In this document: positions 27,427 through 39,199 of the stretch, piece after piece | Layout of the letters: each line of letters starts with the position of its first letter | Numbering within the stretch: position 1 is the first letter of the stretch | Source of the DNA: Echinarachnius parma | Taxonomy: Eukaryota; Echinodermata; Echinoidea; Clypeasteroida; Echinarachniidae | DNA length: 64,000 nucleotides | Reading direction: 5' to 3' | Assembly (NCBI GenBank): GCA_037951105.1 | Contig: JBAMJV010008058.1 | Span: 1-64,000, forward strand | The notes under the pieces: model-generated | The model's database searches: none | What the model was told of the DNA's origin: nothing | Seen by the model: the letters and a program-made list of their open reading frames with translations, nothing else | Made by a program: the position numbers and the translations under genes

Positions 27427-27930
27427 CAGGGGCGTAGACAACGGGGGGATGAGGGGGATGCACCCACCCACCCACCCCCCCCCCCCCCCCACCTGACAAG
27501 GTAGGGGGGGATGATATGTACAATCATCCCCCCCCCCCCCCCCCCCAGGTTTTAGGGAAGGATATGTTTTTTTGTGTGTGTATCTGTATACGAGTGGAAA
27601 AGAAAAATGTATTGTATGAGCTAAGACTTGTTAATTCTAACGTTCAACAAGTAATTTATACATCCACTTAAAATTTTCGCTGCGCGCTTCGCGCGAACAG
27701 ATTATCTCAGTTTGTTGTGTAAATTGCGTACGGTCTGGGGTGAGTATTTTTTCTGTACCGTGCCACGTAGTTCCAAGCTAGCTGCTTGTGTGACGTGCAC
27801 CAAATTGCACCATTTCAAGTATATAAATGCAACATTTTCTCCGTGGGAGGGATACCCCCTCCCAAATCCTCCCTATTTGGCTCTGGCTCGGCCCTTTGTA
27901 GCCTCGCCCCCTCGGGACTCATTCTTGGCT
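27427..27930. mobile_element. partial hAT-type element, left part
   Basis: Starts CAGGGGCGTAGACAACGGGG and follows the element at 33,214 closely for about 500 bp (shared TTTTAGGGAAGGATAT, CGCTGCGCGCTTCGCGC and GCACCATTTCAAGTATAT). The matching right end CGCCACTG is not found here. It contains long C runs. Confidence 0.7.
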
Positions 27931-28177
27931 ATACAGGGTGTCTCAGAAAGAATGCGACACCTAGGATCGTTAATTTCATCAATACCATCGATCAAATGTC
28001 ATTGTTTTAAATACAGATATTCATAGACTGATACCATTCATAGCTAAGCAGCTAAATCAGAAAGAAAAAAGTTAACGGGGGTTCTGCCCCCTGGGCCCAG
28101 GCAGGGGTTGAGTAGCAAACCACTATTACTCACCACCCTTCTAATTTTTGTTTTCCAAAATGCTGATTGTAGGAGTC
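27931..28177. other. no gene recognised
   Basis: Begins with ACAGGGTGTCTCAGAAAGAA, which resembles the end of some DNA transposons, but I find no partner end. Confidence 0.35.
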
Positions 28178-28443
28178 ATTTTTTTTTTTTTTTTAATTTA
28201 TTTCCAAACTCATGGGCGGAACACCCTATCAGCCACAGGCTGGTTTTCGTAGGGGTCCTTACAATTAAAAATACATAACACAATTAAATCGTTTTACATT
28301 ACGCTATCTACGTTGAACATTTCAAAACAAAACAAAAAGAATAAAAAGGCAAATGGAGTAGAGCCTACCCCGCCCCCCCCCCCCCCCACAGAAACAACAA
28401 CGGTCATATAATATTTAATACAACAATTAAGCAAGCGCTTGAT

Positions 28444-31002
28444 TTATACAATTAATCTATTCAAGCATTTTTTAAAGACAGCTAATGAAGTCTGAGAAGA
28501 TATGCGATTTACTAGAGAATTCCATAATTTGGCACCCTGATAAATAAAACGTCTCTTGCCATAATTAGTTTTTGGCCGAATTAATTCAAGTTGGGCTTCA
28601 CCGGATCGTGTTTGATAATGCGATTCACGCCTAATAAAAAGTTCATTCAAATACGGTGGCCCCATTTTTTTTTCAGATTGATACATAATTTTAGCTAGTT
28701 GTTTTGTTCTACGTATATGAAGCTTATCCAAATGTAATGATGCGTAAAGTTGATTTGTAGAAAATAAATAGTCAACTTTCATAACAATTCTCAGCGATCT
28801 ATTTTGCAAGATTTGCAACTGTTTACAATACGTTCTGCAAGTGTTGCCCCATACTACACAACAATAGTCAAAATGTGATTGTATTACAGACTTATAAAAT
28901 AACAAGGCTATTCTTTCATCAATATATGGTCTAAAAGTAGATACTCGTTTTACAACTGTAGAGTCTATATAAACAGGATATTCATTAAAATGATTATTGC
29001 ATTTTTTCAGTTTGGGTTTAGTGCCTATAATCATAGTTTCACACTTCTTAGCATTAACAACTAGCTTGTTTTCCTTGAGCCATACAGAAATTTCCTTTAA
29101 ATCATCATTCAGAGTATCAATAATTTGTTTTGGATCACTACCAGAACAAAACAAACATGTATCGTCTGCATATAAAGACAATTGACAATTATTAACTTTG
29201 TTAGGAAGGTCATTCGTATATAGTGAAAATAGCACTGGTCCAAGTAGTGAACCTTGTGGCACTCCACATTTTACATTTATCACATCAGATGACATACCAT
29301 TAATACATGTATATTGTTTTCTCTCTGAACATAAATAATTTTCAAACCACTTAATTACTGCAGTATCAAAACCGTAAAGTGCTAGTTTTTTTAACAAAAT
29401 AGAATGGTCGACACAATCGAAAGCTTTCTTCAAGTCAATCATTACTAAGCCAACTAACTCCCCGTTATCGATAGCGGACATCCATTTATCAGTTACATTT
29501 AGGAGCGCACTCTGGGTCGAGTGCTTAGGTCTAAAACCTGATTGGCAAGAAGTAAGTATGTTATTTTCTAATAAATATTGATGTACCTGGTCATACACAA
29601 CCTTCTCCATGACCTTGCCTATGACAGAGATAACAGATATTGGGCGGTAATTACCGAATGAGTTTTTATCACCCCCTTTAAAGATATGAGTCACTCTAGC
29701 GAGTTTCCACTGGCTAGGTATACAACCATTGCGAAGAGAAAGGTTTATAACATATGTAAGTGGTGGGGTAATTATATGAGCGATGCATGGAATCAAATTT
29801 GCTGGTATTGTATCGGGACCAGTTGCCTTATTAGGTTGTAATGATAATAATATTTTCAAGACACTGTCTTCATTAACATTTTTAAAACAAAAGTTTGATT
29901 CAACTTGATCAAAATACGCAGGTGTATTGATATTGTTATCAACATTTTCATTTTGTATTTTAACACCTACTTCAATAAAAAAATCGTTGAAAGCGTTTGC
30001 CAGATTCTCGCCCTTTACAGATTCATTATTTATCAAAATATTAGAAATTGGAGAATTACTTTTCTTGTCAGGGATCAAATATCTTAGTGAATTCCATATT
30101 TCTTTAGAGTTTGTTCGTGCATCTTCAACCTTCTTAATAATAAAATCTCGTTTAGCCTGTCTAACACAGTGTGTGACATTATTACGTGCGCTTTTATACA
30201 GTTCCCAGTCATCTATAGATTTAGTTTTCTTAGCTTTAGCCTTTAAACGGTCTCGGGTGCGCATCAAACTAAGAATGTCTCTAGTCATCCATGGAGATTC
30301 TTTTTGTTTGACTCTCCGTTTACGTAATGGCGCATGTTTATCAATGACATTCACTAACAACGAAATAAACTCATCGTAAGCCTTTTGTGGATCGTCACAC
30401 TGATAAATGGGGTCCCAACAAATCATGTCAGCATCAATCTGAAATGATTCTTTCAAAAAATGTTTTAAATCACGATTTATTTTATATTTATGGTCCCTAG
30501 GGGATTCGTGACATTGTTTACCAACCACACAAAATATCATATAATGATCAGATAATGACAATTCCATTACACCACTTAAGTTACATTTAGATGGGCAATT
30601 CGTAAAAATCAAGTCAACTGCAGTAGTAGAATTAGGTGTGACTCTTGTGTATTCCTTAATTAACTGTATACAATTACAATTCTTCATAATATCAAACAAT
30701 TTGAGAGTTTGCCAAGATTTAACTAGATTTAATGCATCACAATTCATGTCTCCTAGAATAAAATAATCAATATTCAAAGAATCAATATTGTGAACCACTT
30801 TTTCAAAATCATTAAATATCTCATTATTAGCTTTAGGTGGACGATACCAATTTATTATGAGTATTGGTTTCTGTTTATTTCGCTTAACTTCAAGAATAAT
30901 CATTTCTAACTTTTCACCTACTATCAGATCTTCTCTACAAACAAAATCAATATCATTTTTTATATATGTAGCAACACCTCCACCAAATCGATTACCTATC
31001 AC
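28444..31002 (-). pseudogene. LINE main frame: endonuclease and reverse transcriptase
   Basis: An 852-codon frame. The endonuclease continues with GGGVATYIK, the catalytic GDMNCDA and the SDHYMIF end block (residues 1-175). Reverse transcriptase follows: NKATGPDTIP, FGNYRPISVISVIGKVMEK, SGFRPKHSTQSAL, VMIDLKKAFDCVDH, CGVPQGSLLGPVLFSLY and SLYADDTCLF, which holds the active-site Asp pair near 29,165. The tail holds FKKCLN. Near residue 690 (about 28,930) VSTF is followed directly by RPYIDERI. The usual YLGV block of about 40 residues is missing, an in-frame deletion. With this and the upstream frameshift the copy is unlikely to move by itself. Confidence 0.85.
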
Positions 31003-31540
31003 GTCTAATTAGACAATAACCAGGGACATCGATTTCTCCATTATCAATATCCTTACAAAGATGGGTCTCACTCAGTGTCATAAGATCTAAATCAACATCA
31101 ATAATAAATTGTTTTATTTCATCAAAATACTTAACGAGTGAAACACAGTTCAGATGGGCTACCTTGAGGCCATGATGTTCTTTTAATTTACATTTCATGT
31201 TATCAACTAAGTTTTGGTCATCAATGTTTATTGGAGCATCTGGTGTATTAGGAGTGCCAGGCTGGCTTAGTGAATCATCAAATAATGTATCGTTGTTATG
31301 AGACAACGGTAATTCATCGAATAAGCAAGTATCGCATATCCAATCAACGTTGGATCTAAAGAAATCTAGAGACACATTTGAGCAGTTCAAATGTCCCCAT
31401 AAGTTACAATGCAAGCAGCGCATAGCATTCTGGTTATTCTTGACCGATTTCCTACAAAAAATACATGGGTAATTTAAATTGGAGTCATTCGGTAAAAAAA
31501 AGCTTGTGACTCCCCCTCCCCCCCCCCCCCCCCCCCCCAC
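30992..31540 (-). pseudogene. LINE 5' frame: PHD-like finger and start of endonuclease
   Basis: This 182-codon frame carries a Cys/His cluster of PHD type (CIFC, CLHC, HLNC, WICDTC) in its first 75 residues. An acidic linker follows, then the first endonuclease blocks: VAHLNCVSLVKYFDEI and LMTLSETHL, where the Glu of SETHL is catalytic. It stops at PGYCLIRRDR, where the endonuclease should go on. The next frame resumes at once with NRFGGGVATYIK, so a single frameshift near 31,000 splits the endonuclease. The poly-G start codes for a glycine run, so the true start may lie elsewhere. Confidence 0.75.
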
Positions 31541-31586
31541 CCCGGCATAACATCCTAAGCACGCTGCAGCAACATGGGTAAAGCCC

Positions 31587-32080
31587 AGTGCCCATTAGGC
31601 GAGCTGCGCTTGCGATCTAGCCCGAGTTGCTAGCGATCTCGGTTCGGTGTGAATCGCACCAGTTCGCCGCGAGTCAGCCCGATCTCTTTGCGTACGCGAT
31701 CTTTTCGGTGCCCACTATGCGATCTCACGGCGACTTCCTATTGTCCCTATTTACACGCATGCGTGCATGGTTGAGAATTACAGCCAGGTATTGTTCGCTC
31801 TTGCTTGTCTTGACATCATAACGCGCTTTGCGAGTTTTTTTTAATAAACCCAGTGCCCACTTTGCGATCTGCGCCTAGCGATCTTGCCCGAATAGGAGCG
31901 ATCCCCTGAGATCTGTGGTTAAGTCGCAAAGTGGGCACCAATGTCCGCACCAGATCGCTGTAACTCGCGTCCGCAAGGGTGGTGTCGGTTGCGGTCGCAA
32001 GGTTTTGGACATGTTTACAAATTTCGTTCTCGATCGCATATCGGGCGGGATCGCACAAAAAAAGCCATTTGGGCAATTGT
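31587..32080. mobile_element. GC-rich fold-back repeats
   Basis: CCCAGTGCCCA followed by GCGATCT phrases starts at 31,587 and again at 31,850, and inverted forms (AAAGTGGGCACC, GGTGCCCACTATGCGATCT) lie at 31,707 and 31,926. The parts can pair with each other. Non-coding; the boundaries are unsure. Confidence 0.45.
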
Positions 32081-32084
32081 TCAT

Positions 32085-32460
32085 ATTTCCCGATATCAGG
32101 AATTCAATCCTTGATCAGGAATTCTGTTTTCAAAATATATCAATAATTAAATTCTTGATATCAGGAAATAAATTAATGATATCCAGAGTTCGATTTCTTG
32201 ATATCCAGAGTTCGATTTCTTGATATCAAGAATTCGATTTCTTGATGCCAGGAGTTGAATTTTTGAAATCAGGAATTATCATTGGTTAGCAACAGAAAAT
32301 GGTTTCTTGATATCAAGAATTCAATGTTCAGTTATGCGAAACTGCTTTACAAAGGCGCCCTGCAAGAATCAAGAATTCTTTTCTTGATATTTTTCTTGAA
32401 TTGTTGATATCAATAAATGATTTGCTGTTGGTAACTCTTGATATCAAGAAAAGGAAATAA
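32085..32460. repeat. cluster of GATATCAAGAATTC-type palindromic repeats
   Basis: TTGATATC and its neighbours GAATTC, AGGAATTC recur about fifteen times in both orientations over 370 bp, partly as longer direct copies (32,180-32,220). It looks like a decayed palindromic satellite. The phrase TTTACAAAGGCGCCCTGCAA is embedded at 32,345. Confidence 0.6.
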
Positions 32461-33213
32461 ATGTTCAAACGGCTAGCCATGCCTCGCCAACAAATTCAGA
32501 ATAAAAAAAAGCGTGAATTCCTCGTTATTGTATTCCTTGACAATGGGTGGAAATAGGGGCCAAGCTATGACCCCAAGGAGGCCAAATTGAACAAAAATGA
32601 ACAATAATTAGTGATTGCATGCTTTCAAATTAATAAAAAGCATCATTACCTTACCCAACACTACAGATTTCACCCAAAACGCCGAGTACGTAGCCCCCAA
32701 AACCCAACAAATAATCATTGATTAATTCAAAAGTTGGTAAGTTTCAACAAATTAAGCCAGATAATGATTGGAAAGGAAATCAAAATGATATCCCTTCATT
32801 TTCAATGCACATGCATAGCAGAAGTGTGACTGACAATTTATAAAAAATTATCCGAGCCACACACAAAATTTAATAGATGGGACAGCATGGTATGAATTTC
32901 AGTGACTAGCAAATTATTTGATAGTTAGTATCGATTAGGAAAAGATCTTCCAGTAAATAAACAGTAATGAGTGATTGCTGATGCATGCATGCAATGAACA
33001 AAACCATAATATCTCACCAAAAACTTCCAATTTTACCCAAAATTATGAGCAACAAGCATGTTGTGTGCACATGCATTCCCTCCAAAATAAAAATGGCAGA
33101 CTTGAATATTGCATCATGGGATATCACATGACAGAAACTAACCAATGAGAGATATAGCCATGCTCTTTTCTTCTTTCTGTATTGCATCGATGCATGCATG
33201 CAGTCTGTATGTG
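32461..33213. other. no gene recognised
   Basis: AT-rich. No supported frame, RNA gene or repeat end. Confidence 0.4.
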
Positions 33214-34648
33214 CAGGGGCGTAGACAACGGGGGGGATGAGGGGGATGCATCCCCCCACTTCACAAGGTGGGGGGGGGGGGGGGGGGGGATGACATGTAC
33301 AATCATCCCCCCAGGTTTTAGGGAAGGATATTTTTTTTGTGTGTAGCTGTATACGAGTGGGAAAGAAAACATATAAGTTGTATGAGCTAAGACTTGTTAA
33401 TTATAACGTTAAAAAGGTAATTTATACATCAACTTTCATTTTTTGCTGCGCGCTTCGCGCCCGAACAGATTATCTCAGTTTGTTGTGTAACTTGCGTATG
33501 GTCAGGGGCGAGTATTTGTTTTCTGTATACCGGGCCACGTAGTTCCAGTGTAGACTGGCTTTGATCTGGCTCATTGTGTGACGTGCGCCAAATTGCACCA
33601 TTTCAAGTATATATATATAAATGCAAAATCTTCTCCGTGGGAGGGGCATACCCCCTCCCAAACCCTCCCTATTTAGCCCTGCCCCAGCCCTCGGTGCTTC
33701 GCCCCTCGGGACTCATTCTTGGGAATAGACTAAGTTGTTGGATCATACATAATGTGGCATATGGTGATGTTGGAACTGTGTATGATGCAAAATATAAATA
33801 CAATATTTGTGTTGGGGTGTATATTATGTGTCAATTATTTGTTTTCTTCGTAAAAATATGTTTAAAATTTCTGGTCAATCAAATCATGACACGCTTTCCC
33901 AGATACAGTCAATGTTAAAGGGTACCGCCGGGCATGATAAAACCAATCCTTAGTTTCCTATCTAGGTAAGCACCAGAATGCACAATTTCAAGTCCAAAAT
34001 TGCAAAATCTCCCTAGCGTGGGAGGGGGGACACCGCCCACCCACACCCTCCCCCCGCTCAGTCACTTCGCTCCCTGTATTGAGGTGCATATTTATTAGTG
34101 TGTCAATTATTTTTTTATCGTGAAAATATATTTAAAATTTCTGGTCGATCAAATCATAACACGCTTTCCCAGATACAGTCAATGTTAAGCCCGAATTTCC
34201 TATCTAGGTAAGCACCAGAATGCACAATTTCAAGTCCAAAAATGCAAAATCTCTCTAGCGTGGGGGACACCCCCTCCCACACCCTCTCCCCGCTCAGTCA
34301 CTTCGCTCCCTCGGGCTTGGTCGCTTCGATCCTTGCAATGTCTCACTCTCACATCTGGCTCAAAGTTGGCAGCACTTTGAGTGTGGTTGGGCATGAGCCC
34401 CTATATACACACAAAAACCTGAGCCCCCATAGGTTTTGCCCCCCCCCCCCCCCCGAATCCAAAACTGCTTTCGGCCCGCCTGGTCACGACCATGTTCACA
34501 TCGACCCCCCCCCCCCCTCCCCCCCCTCCCCCCCCCCTCACTGAGAGGACTTTCAAGCAATTGTCTTGGTCTCGAAAAATTGGTCTTGGTCCGGTGAACG
34601 GCAAATCATCCCCCCCAGGACTGGTGTAAGAACCTGTCTACGCCACTG
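33214..34648. mobile_element. hAT-type non-autonomous element with 8-bp target duplication
   Basis: Begins CAGGGGCGTAGACAACGGGG and ends GTCTACGCCACTG. The 8 bp TGTATGTG stand directly before it and directly after it. Inside are two copies of a ~130-bp unit (around 33,955-34,050 and 34,190-34,290, with AAGCACCAGAATGCACAATT) and long G and C runs. No transposase. The left 500 bp match the partial copy at 27,427. Confidence 0.85.
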
Positions 34649-34654
34649 TGTATG

Positions 34655-34805
34655 TGTATTGTGAAAGTCGGTGCATATGTCCGGGTCGTTAGTTTGTTTG
34701 TGTGTGCGTGTATGTACGTGTGAGTGTGTGTGTGTGTGTGTGTGCGTGTATGTATGTGTGTGTGTGTGTATTTGTTTGTGTGTTTGTGGGTGTGCGTGAG
34801 TGTAC
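34655..34805 (+). repeat. GT-rich microsatellite
   Basis: TGTGTG runs with TGCG and TATG variants. Frames over it are artefacts. Confidence 0.9.
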
Positions 34806-35065
34806 ATTTGATTAATTACAAAGGGGGAACAAAAACATTTTGAATAGTTTAAAAATAACCTATTTCTTAGAGAAAATAGTAAAAAAATAATCCATTTTGT
34901 GGAAAATAGCCTTAAAAAAACGAAAGAATAGTAAAAAAAAAACAGATTTTCAATGGGTTAAAAATGACGAGGGTCGTTACACAAACAATTATTTACATTA
35001 CTTTAGTCTTAAGTACACCTGGCATTGTGTTGAATTGGATCCCAGGTCAAGTATTTGAATTTATT

Positions 35066-35600
35066 TTACTCTATTGCTGCCCTTTTCCACTCTGATGACA
35101 GAAACCAAAACCTGTTCCACGATGTCGATGTCGACGTGGTCGTGCTCCCCGGACCACCTGAGGTCGATGTTGTCGGTGTAGCTGGCTGTGTAGTCCCTCT
35201 GCCTGGAATATCTGGTCTCCGGATCGCCCCGATCCGGTGGCTGCGGTCGATATCCTTGAGTTGTAGATCAACTCCAAGCTTCTCCTTGGCGATGGCCATG
35301 ATGATGCAGCTGTCAGGCTGATATCCACAGTTTTCCGGTACACCGAAAACTCGAATGCAATTTCTCCTAGAGTATTGCTCGGCATCGTTGTGTTTATTTT
35401 GTAGTCTGTTCATGGTGTCTTCCTGGGTCTTGAGTCGTTTTTCAAGATCAAGTATGTGTTTAGTTTTATTGTCTGTCTCGATTTGGAGTGAGACAATTTT
35501 CGCCTCGTTTGTGTCAACTTGATTCGAGAGTTTTGCGAATTCTTGTTTAAGTTCTTGTAACTCCTCTCTTATCGTATTCTTGATTGTTTTTTTTTTGCTA
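35066..35600 (-). pseudogene. LINE ORF1-type fragment (coiled coil plus RRM)
   Basis: The minus strand gives an open stretch with a heptad-like helix (KNTIREELQELKQEF, then VDTNEAKIVSLQIE, then DLEKRLKTQEDTMNRL) that runs into DAEQYSRRNCIRVFGVPE and KEKLGVDLQLKDIDRSHRIG. This is the trimerising coiled coil and RNA-binding domain of L1-like ORF1 proteins (Transposase_22 type). After about residue 85 of the frame the sequence becomes low-complexity Thr/Ser and the domain end is lost. No matching ORF2 follows, so it is a fragment. Confidence 0.75.
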
Positions 35601-35717
35601 CCAGCTAGCCGAGATTAATGAGTAATTTGAATGGTCCCAATTACTTCTCCATGTGGTTGTCTCTTGATCTACGGGGTTGTTCTAATGAGATATAAATGTA
35701 TGTTCATTTTGCTTCAA

Positions 35718-35790
35718 GGAGGGTTGCCAAGAACAGGGAGTACCTAGATGGCATTGGTATCACCCATGTATTGAACTAGCTGTGCTCACT
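35718..35790 (+). pseudogene. degenerate copy of the first visible DUSP exon
   Basis: About 70 bp (GAGGGTTGCCAAGAACAGGG onward) are nearly identical to the start of the exon at 35,916. The copy reads AKNREYLDGIGITHVLN and then a stop where the real exon has a Cys codon, after which the similarity fades. It lies 198 bp upstream in the same orientation, so it is a short tandem duplication of the exon start, with a weak splice acceptor in front. Confidence 0.8.
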
Positions 35791-35915
35791 CAAGGACCTG
35801 ATAGAACAGGGTAATCATCATGGTCCTATAATTAGGTCCTAGATGATTTGTAAAAGCTGTACACTCCCTTTAATTGTAATGCATTCCATTCTTCTCTGTA
35901 ATTGTGTCTCTCTAG

Positions 35916-36030
35916 GAGGGTTGCCAAGAACAGGGAGTACCTGCATGGCATTGGCATCACCCATGTATTGAACTGTGCACAGGGACCGGAGGAATGCTTC
36001 TGTGTGGAGACTGATCAAGCATTCTATGAT
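35916..36030 (+). CDS. DUSP3-like phosphatase, internal exon
   Basis: The exon is bounded by a TCTCTCTAG acceptor and a GTAAGT donor. In phase it reads RVAKNREYLHGIGITHVLNC, then AQGPEECFCVETDQAFYD. This is the first half of a VHR-type dual-specificity phosphatase domain, where GITHVLN precedes the strand leading to FY. Family knowledge: such phosphatases remove phosphate from Tyr and Thr of MAP kinases. The exon is 115 bp and joins in phase to the exon at 40,424. The exon with the start codon should lie upstream but I cannot recognise it. Its start is partly duplicated as a pseudo-exon 198 bp upstream. Confidence 0.9.
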
Positions 36031-36984
36031 GTAAGTACAGAAATCTGCCGCAAGCCAGCGACTAGCTTCCCGGGGGGGGGGGGGGCACTCATGTATAACG
36101 TGCCGCTTAAAAGAACCCCATTTTCACACCAGATTGCCGCTCTAAAGATACCCGATTTTCAAAAATTGCCGCTCCATAGATCCCCAGAATGACTTGGCTA
36201 GGTACATGTAGTTGAGTAGCGCAAAGTCCATTATTCTTCTAGTCGGCTCCTTGGACCACCAATTGAGCCTTTTTGAGGGTTTCCGTACGTCTTTGGTAGC
36301 TCCAAGTCCATGTATTTTGTAGTTTTAGTGATCCTTAGACCCCTTAACTCCTGTAGCTCCAAAGACCCTATATTTTGTGCTTGTATAGATCAGCTCTTAA
36401 GACCCCCATTTCAGAGTTCTGTGAGGCACACCCCCGTCAACAAAATAATTTGAGTGCCCTCCGGGAGTCTGATATGATGAACACTTGCCCCTACCCCCTG
36501 AACAAATGAGATAGGTTGCACTGAGATCTATAGTATGGTTGAGGGACCTAGGCATCGGCACCCTAAGATATTTCCAACAGTTTTAGACTTAAAAATCGTA
36601 CAAATTTGTCTACAATTTTACTCACACATTAAGAAAATAGTGCAGATTCCGATGCGATGATCAGATTTGCGACTTATAATTTGTATTTTGAGATATCGTC
36701 TTCGAACGCGCACATTGTTTTTTTGCTCCATGAGTTCGCAGCGTTTTTTTAAAACCGGCACCCCACAACTCTCATTGACAACGCACGCAACTCAAAATTT
36801 CTTGTGCGATGTTGGCATCATTTCACAAATTTCACAAAATCACACGAAGCGGACGATAAACGCATCATTTCTCCTAAAAATTTCGACCAGAGCAGTTTCT
36901 AAGGGTAGCGCGCATTATCACATGCGCGATTTTTTACAACACGCTCAAAAACAAATTTTACGCGGGGTGCCGATATTAAAAAAA
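36031..36984 (+). other. intron part with an imperfect inverted repeat
   Basis: It contains ATCGGCACCC at about 36,554 and GGGTGCCGAT at about 36,964, possibly a decayed fold-back element of 420 bp, and a short G run at 36,072. No exon is recognised. Confidence 0.5.
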
Positions 36985-38260
36985 CAGTGCTGATGTGTAG
37001 TACCCATACCATACAGTGCTGATGTGTAGTACCCATACCATACAGTGCTGATGTGTAGTACCCATACCATACAGTGCTGATGTGTAGTACCCATACCATA
37101 CAGTGCTGATGTGTAGTACCCATACCATACAGTGCTGATGTGTAGTACCCATACCATACAGTGCTGATGTGTAGTACCCATACCATACAGTGCTGATGTG
37201 TAGTACCCATACTATACAGTGCTGATGTGTAGTACCCATACCATACAGTGCTGATGTGTAGTACCCATACCATACAGTGCTGATGTGTAGTACCCATACC
37301 ATACAGTGCTGATGTGTAGTACCCATACCATACAGTGCTGATGTGTAGTACCCATACCATACAGTGCTGATGTGTAGTACCCATACCATACAGTGCTGAT
37401 GTGTAGTACCCATACTATACAGTGCTGATGTGTAGTACCCATACCATACAGTGCTGATGTGTAGTACCCATACCATACAGTGCTGATGTGTAGTACCCAT
37501 ACCATACAGTGCTGATGTGTAGTACCCATACCATACAGTGCTGATGTGTAGTACCCATACCATACAGTGCTGATGTGTAGTACCCATACCATACAGTGCT
37601 GATGTGTAGTACCCATACCATACAGTGCTGATGTGTAGTACCCATACCATACAGTGCTGATGTGTAGTACCCATACCATACAGTGCTGATGTGTAGTACC
37701 CATACCATACAGTGCTGATGTGTAGTACCCATACCATACAGTGCTGATGTGTAGTACCCATACCATACAGTGCTGATGTGTAGTACCCATACCATACATT
37801 GCTGATGTGTAGTACCCATACCATACAGTGCTGATGTGTAGTACCCATACCATACAGTGCTGATGTGTAGTACCCATACCATACAGTGCTGATGTGTAGT
37901 ACCCATACCACACAGTGCTGATGTGTAGTACCCATACCATACAGTGCTGATGTGTAGTACCCATACCATACAGTGCTGATGTGTAGTACCCATACCATAC
38001 AGTGCTGATGTGTAGTACCCATACCATACAGTGCTGATGTGTAGTACCCATACCACACAGTGCTGATGTGTAGTACCCATACCATACAGTGCTGATGTGT
38101 AGTACCCATACCATACAGTGCTGATGTGTAGTACCCATACCATACAGTGCTGATGTGTAGTACCCATACCATACAGTGCTGATGTGTAGTACCCATACCA
38201 TACAGTGCTGATGTGTAGTACCCATACCACACAGTGCTGATGTGTAGTACCCATACCATA
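36985..38260 (+). repeat. 29-bp satellite, exactly 44 units
   Basis: The unit starts CAGTGCTGATGTGTAGTACC and ends CATACCATA. The array is 1,276 bp, which is 44 times 29. Only about seven single-base variants occur, so it expanded recently. Because 29 is not a multiple of 3, every unit is read in all frames, and the minus strand stays open for more than 400 codons purely by chance of the unit. It lies in the DUSP intron and directly abuts a pogo-like element whose first five bases (CAGTG) equal the unit start. Confidence 0.95.
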
Positions 38261-38921
38261 CAGTGAAACCTCATTATAACAAGCACCTTGGGTCCATTGA
38301 GTTTACCTCGTTATATCAGATATCTCGTTGTATCAGGGCTTAAAAATGATGACACACGCAGTACCCCGGGGTACCGTTGTACACCGGTATCCCGCGTTGT
38401 GTAGCGCCATCTTGTGTCCACTGGAAGTACAACCGTATTGCGTTGTGCATGCAGTGCAGCACGCGCTTGTATGCATGCTATACCCCGGTACAGCCCTAAA
38501 AAATAAATAAATAATTAAACAACATGGCAGATTTTCGTTTGGTACCCCAGGGTACCATTTATGTCATCAAATGTGACCGGCTATAGCAAAACCCGGCAAT
38601 TGTCGGTAAAAACCAAAATGTAGATTTTCATACCATTATAAAGGCCTCATCACAAGCTTTCATTTGATCCTTTGTTCTAACTAATTGGTCAATAATTGGC
38701 GAAGGTATGATTGTTTCAATTTTACAATCATAAGTCTTTTGCACACATTGTGTGAACTTAAAATGCCCATTTCTTCAAAACATGAATTACCGACAAGTGC
38801 CGGGTTTTGCTATAGCTGGTCACAAATGATAAAATACTTCAAACCTGGACATGTGCACTTACCTCGCTATATCAGGTAACTCGTTGTAATTAACAGAGCT
38901 CGTTATAAAGAGGTTCCACTG
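38261..38921. mobile_element. pogo/Tigger-like non-autonomous element
   Basis: The left end is CAGTGAAACCTCATTATAAC and the right end is the inverse of CAGTGGAACCTCTTTATAAC. TA dinucleotides flank both ends, as expected for pogo elements. The inner ends (CTCGTTATATCAG, then ACTCGTTGTAATTAAC) continue the inverted pattern. No transposase is present. Confidence 0.8.
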
Positions 38922-38930
38922 TAGCAACAG

Positions 38931-39161
38931 TTGAGGATAGCAAATAACATAATTGCGATTCCGATACTGGATTACATCAAACCAAGGGAGCGAACATCAC
39001 GGAGGAGACAACAACAACGATATATGAGACTAGGCTCTTCAATGGACACTTATAAATTTAGTTATTTCCCCAGGACACTTAAGGACTCGGATGAGCTACC
39101 TCAGAACATCGTTGAACTGCCTTCTTTGGAGCAGTTCAAGGTGGCTCTTGAAACTATTTAG
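38931..39161 (+). pseudogene. LINE C-terminal relic
   Basis: The frame reads YIKPRERTSRRRQQQRYMRL, then TYKFSYFPRTLKDSDELPQN and LPSLEQFKVALETI before a stop. This is the typical tail of Jockey/CR1-like LINE reverse transcriptases (SFFPRTxxDWNxLP, then SLxxFK). There is no RT core upstream, because a pogo-like element lies directly to the left. It is a 5'-truncated copy. Confidence 0.75.
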
Positions 39162-39199
39162 TTCCCCTTTTCAGGAACTTTACCCTCATCTAGATGCTG

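Larger units (their letters stand above)
28178..31550 (-). mobile_element. near-full-length LINE with PHD-like finger
   Basis: Read on the minus strand it starts near a C/G run at 31,510-31,540 and ends in a poly(A) run at 28,179-28,196. Parts in order: a PHD-like zinc finger (CIFC, then CLHC, HLNC, WICDTC), an AP endonuclease, a reverse transcriptase and a C-terminal tail. The two coding frames are listed separately. It is the best preserved LINE in the window and belongs to the Jockey/CR1-like group with N-terminal PHD fingers. Confidence 0.85.

Noticed and set aside
36985-38260. CRISPR-like array of 29-bp repeats
   Set aside because: No spacers between units; it is a simple satellite.
36976-38286. 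436-codon minus-strand open frame (YGYYTSAL-type repeats)
   Set aside because: It is produced by the 29-bp satellite, whose unit has no stop in any minus-strand frame; other frames over it are equally open.
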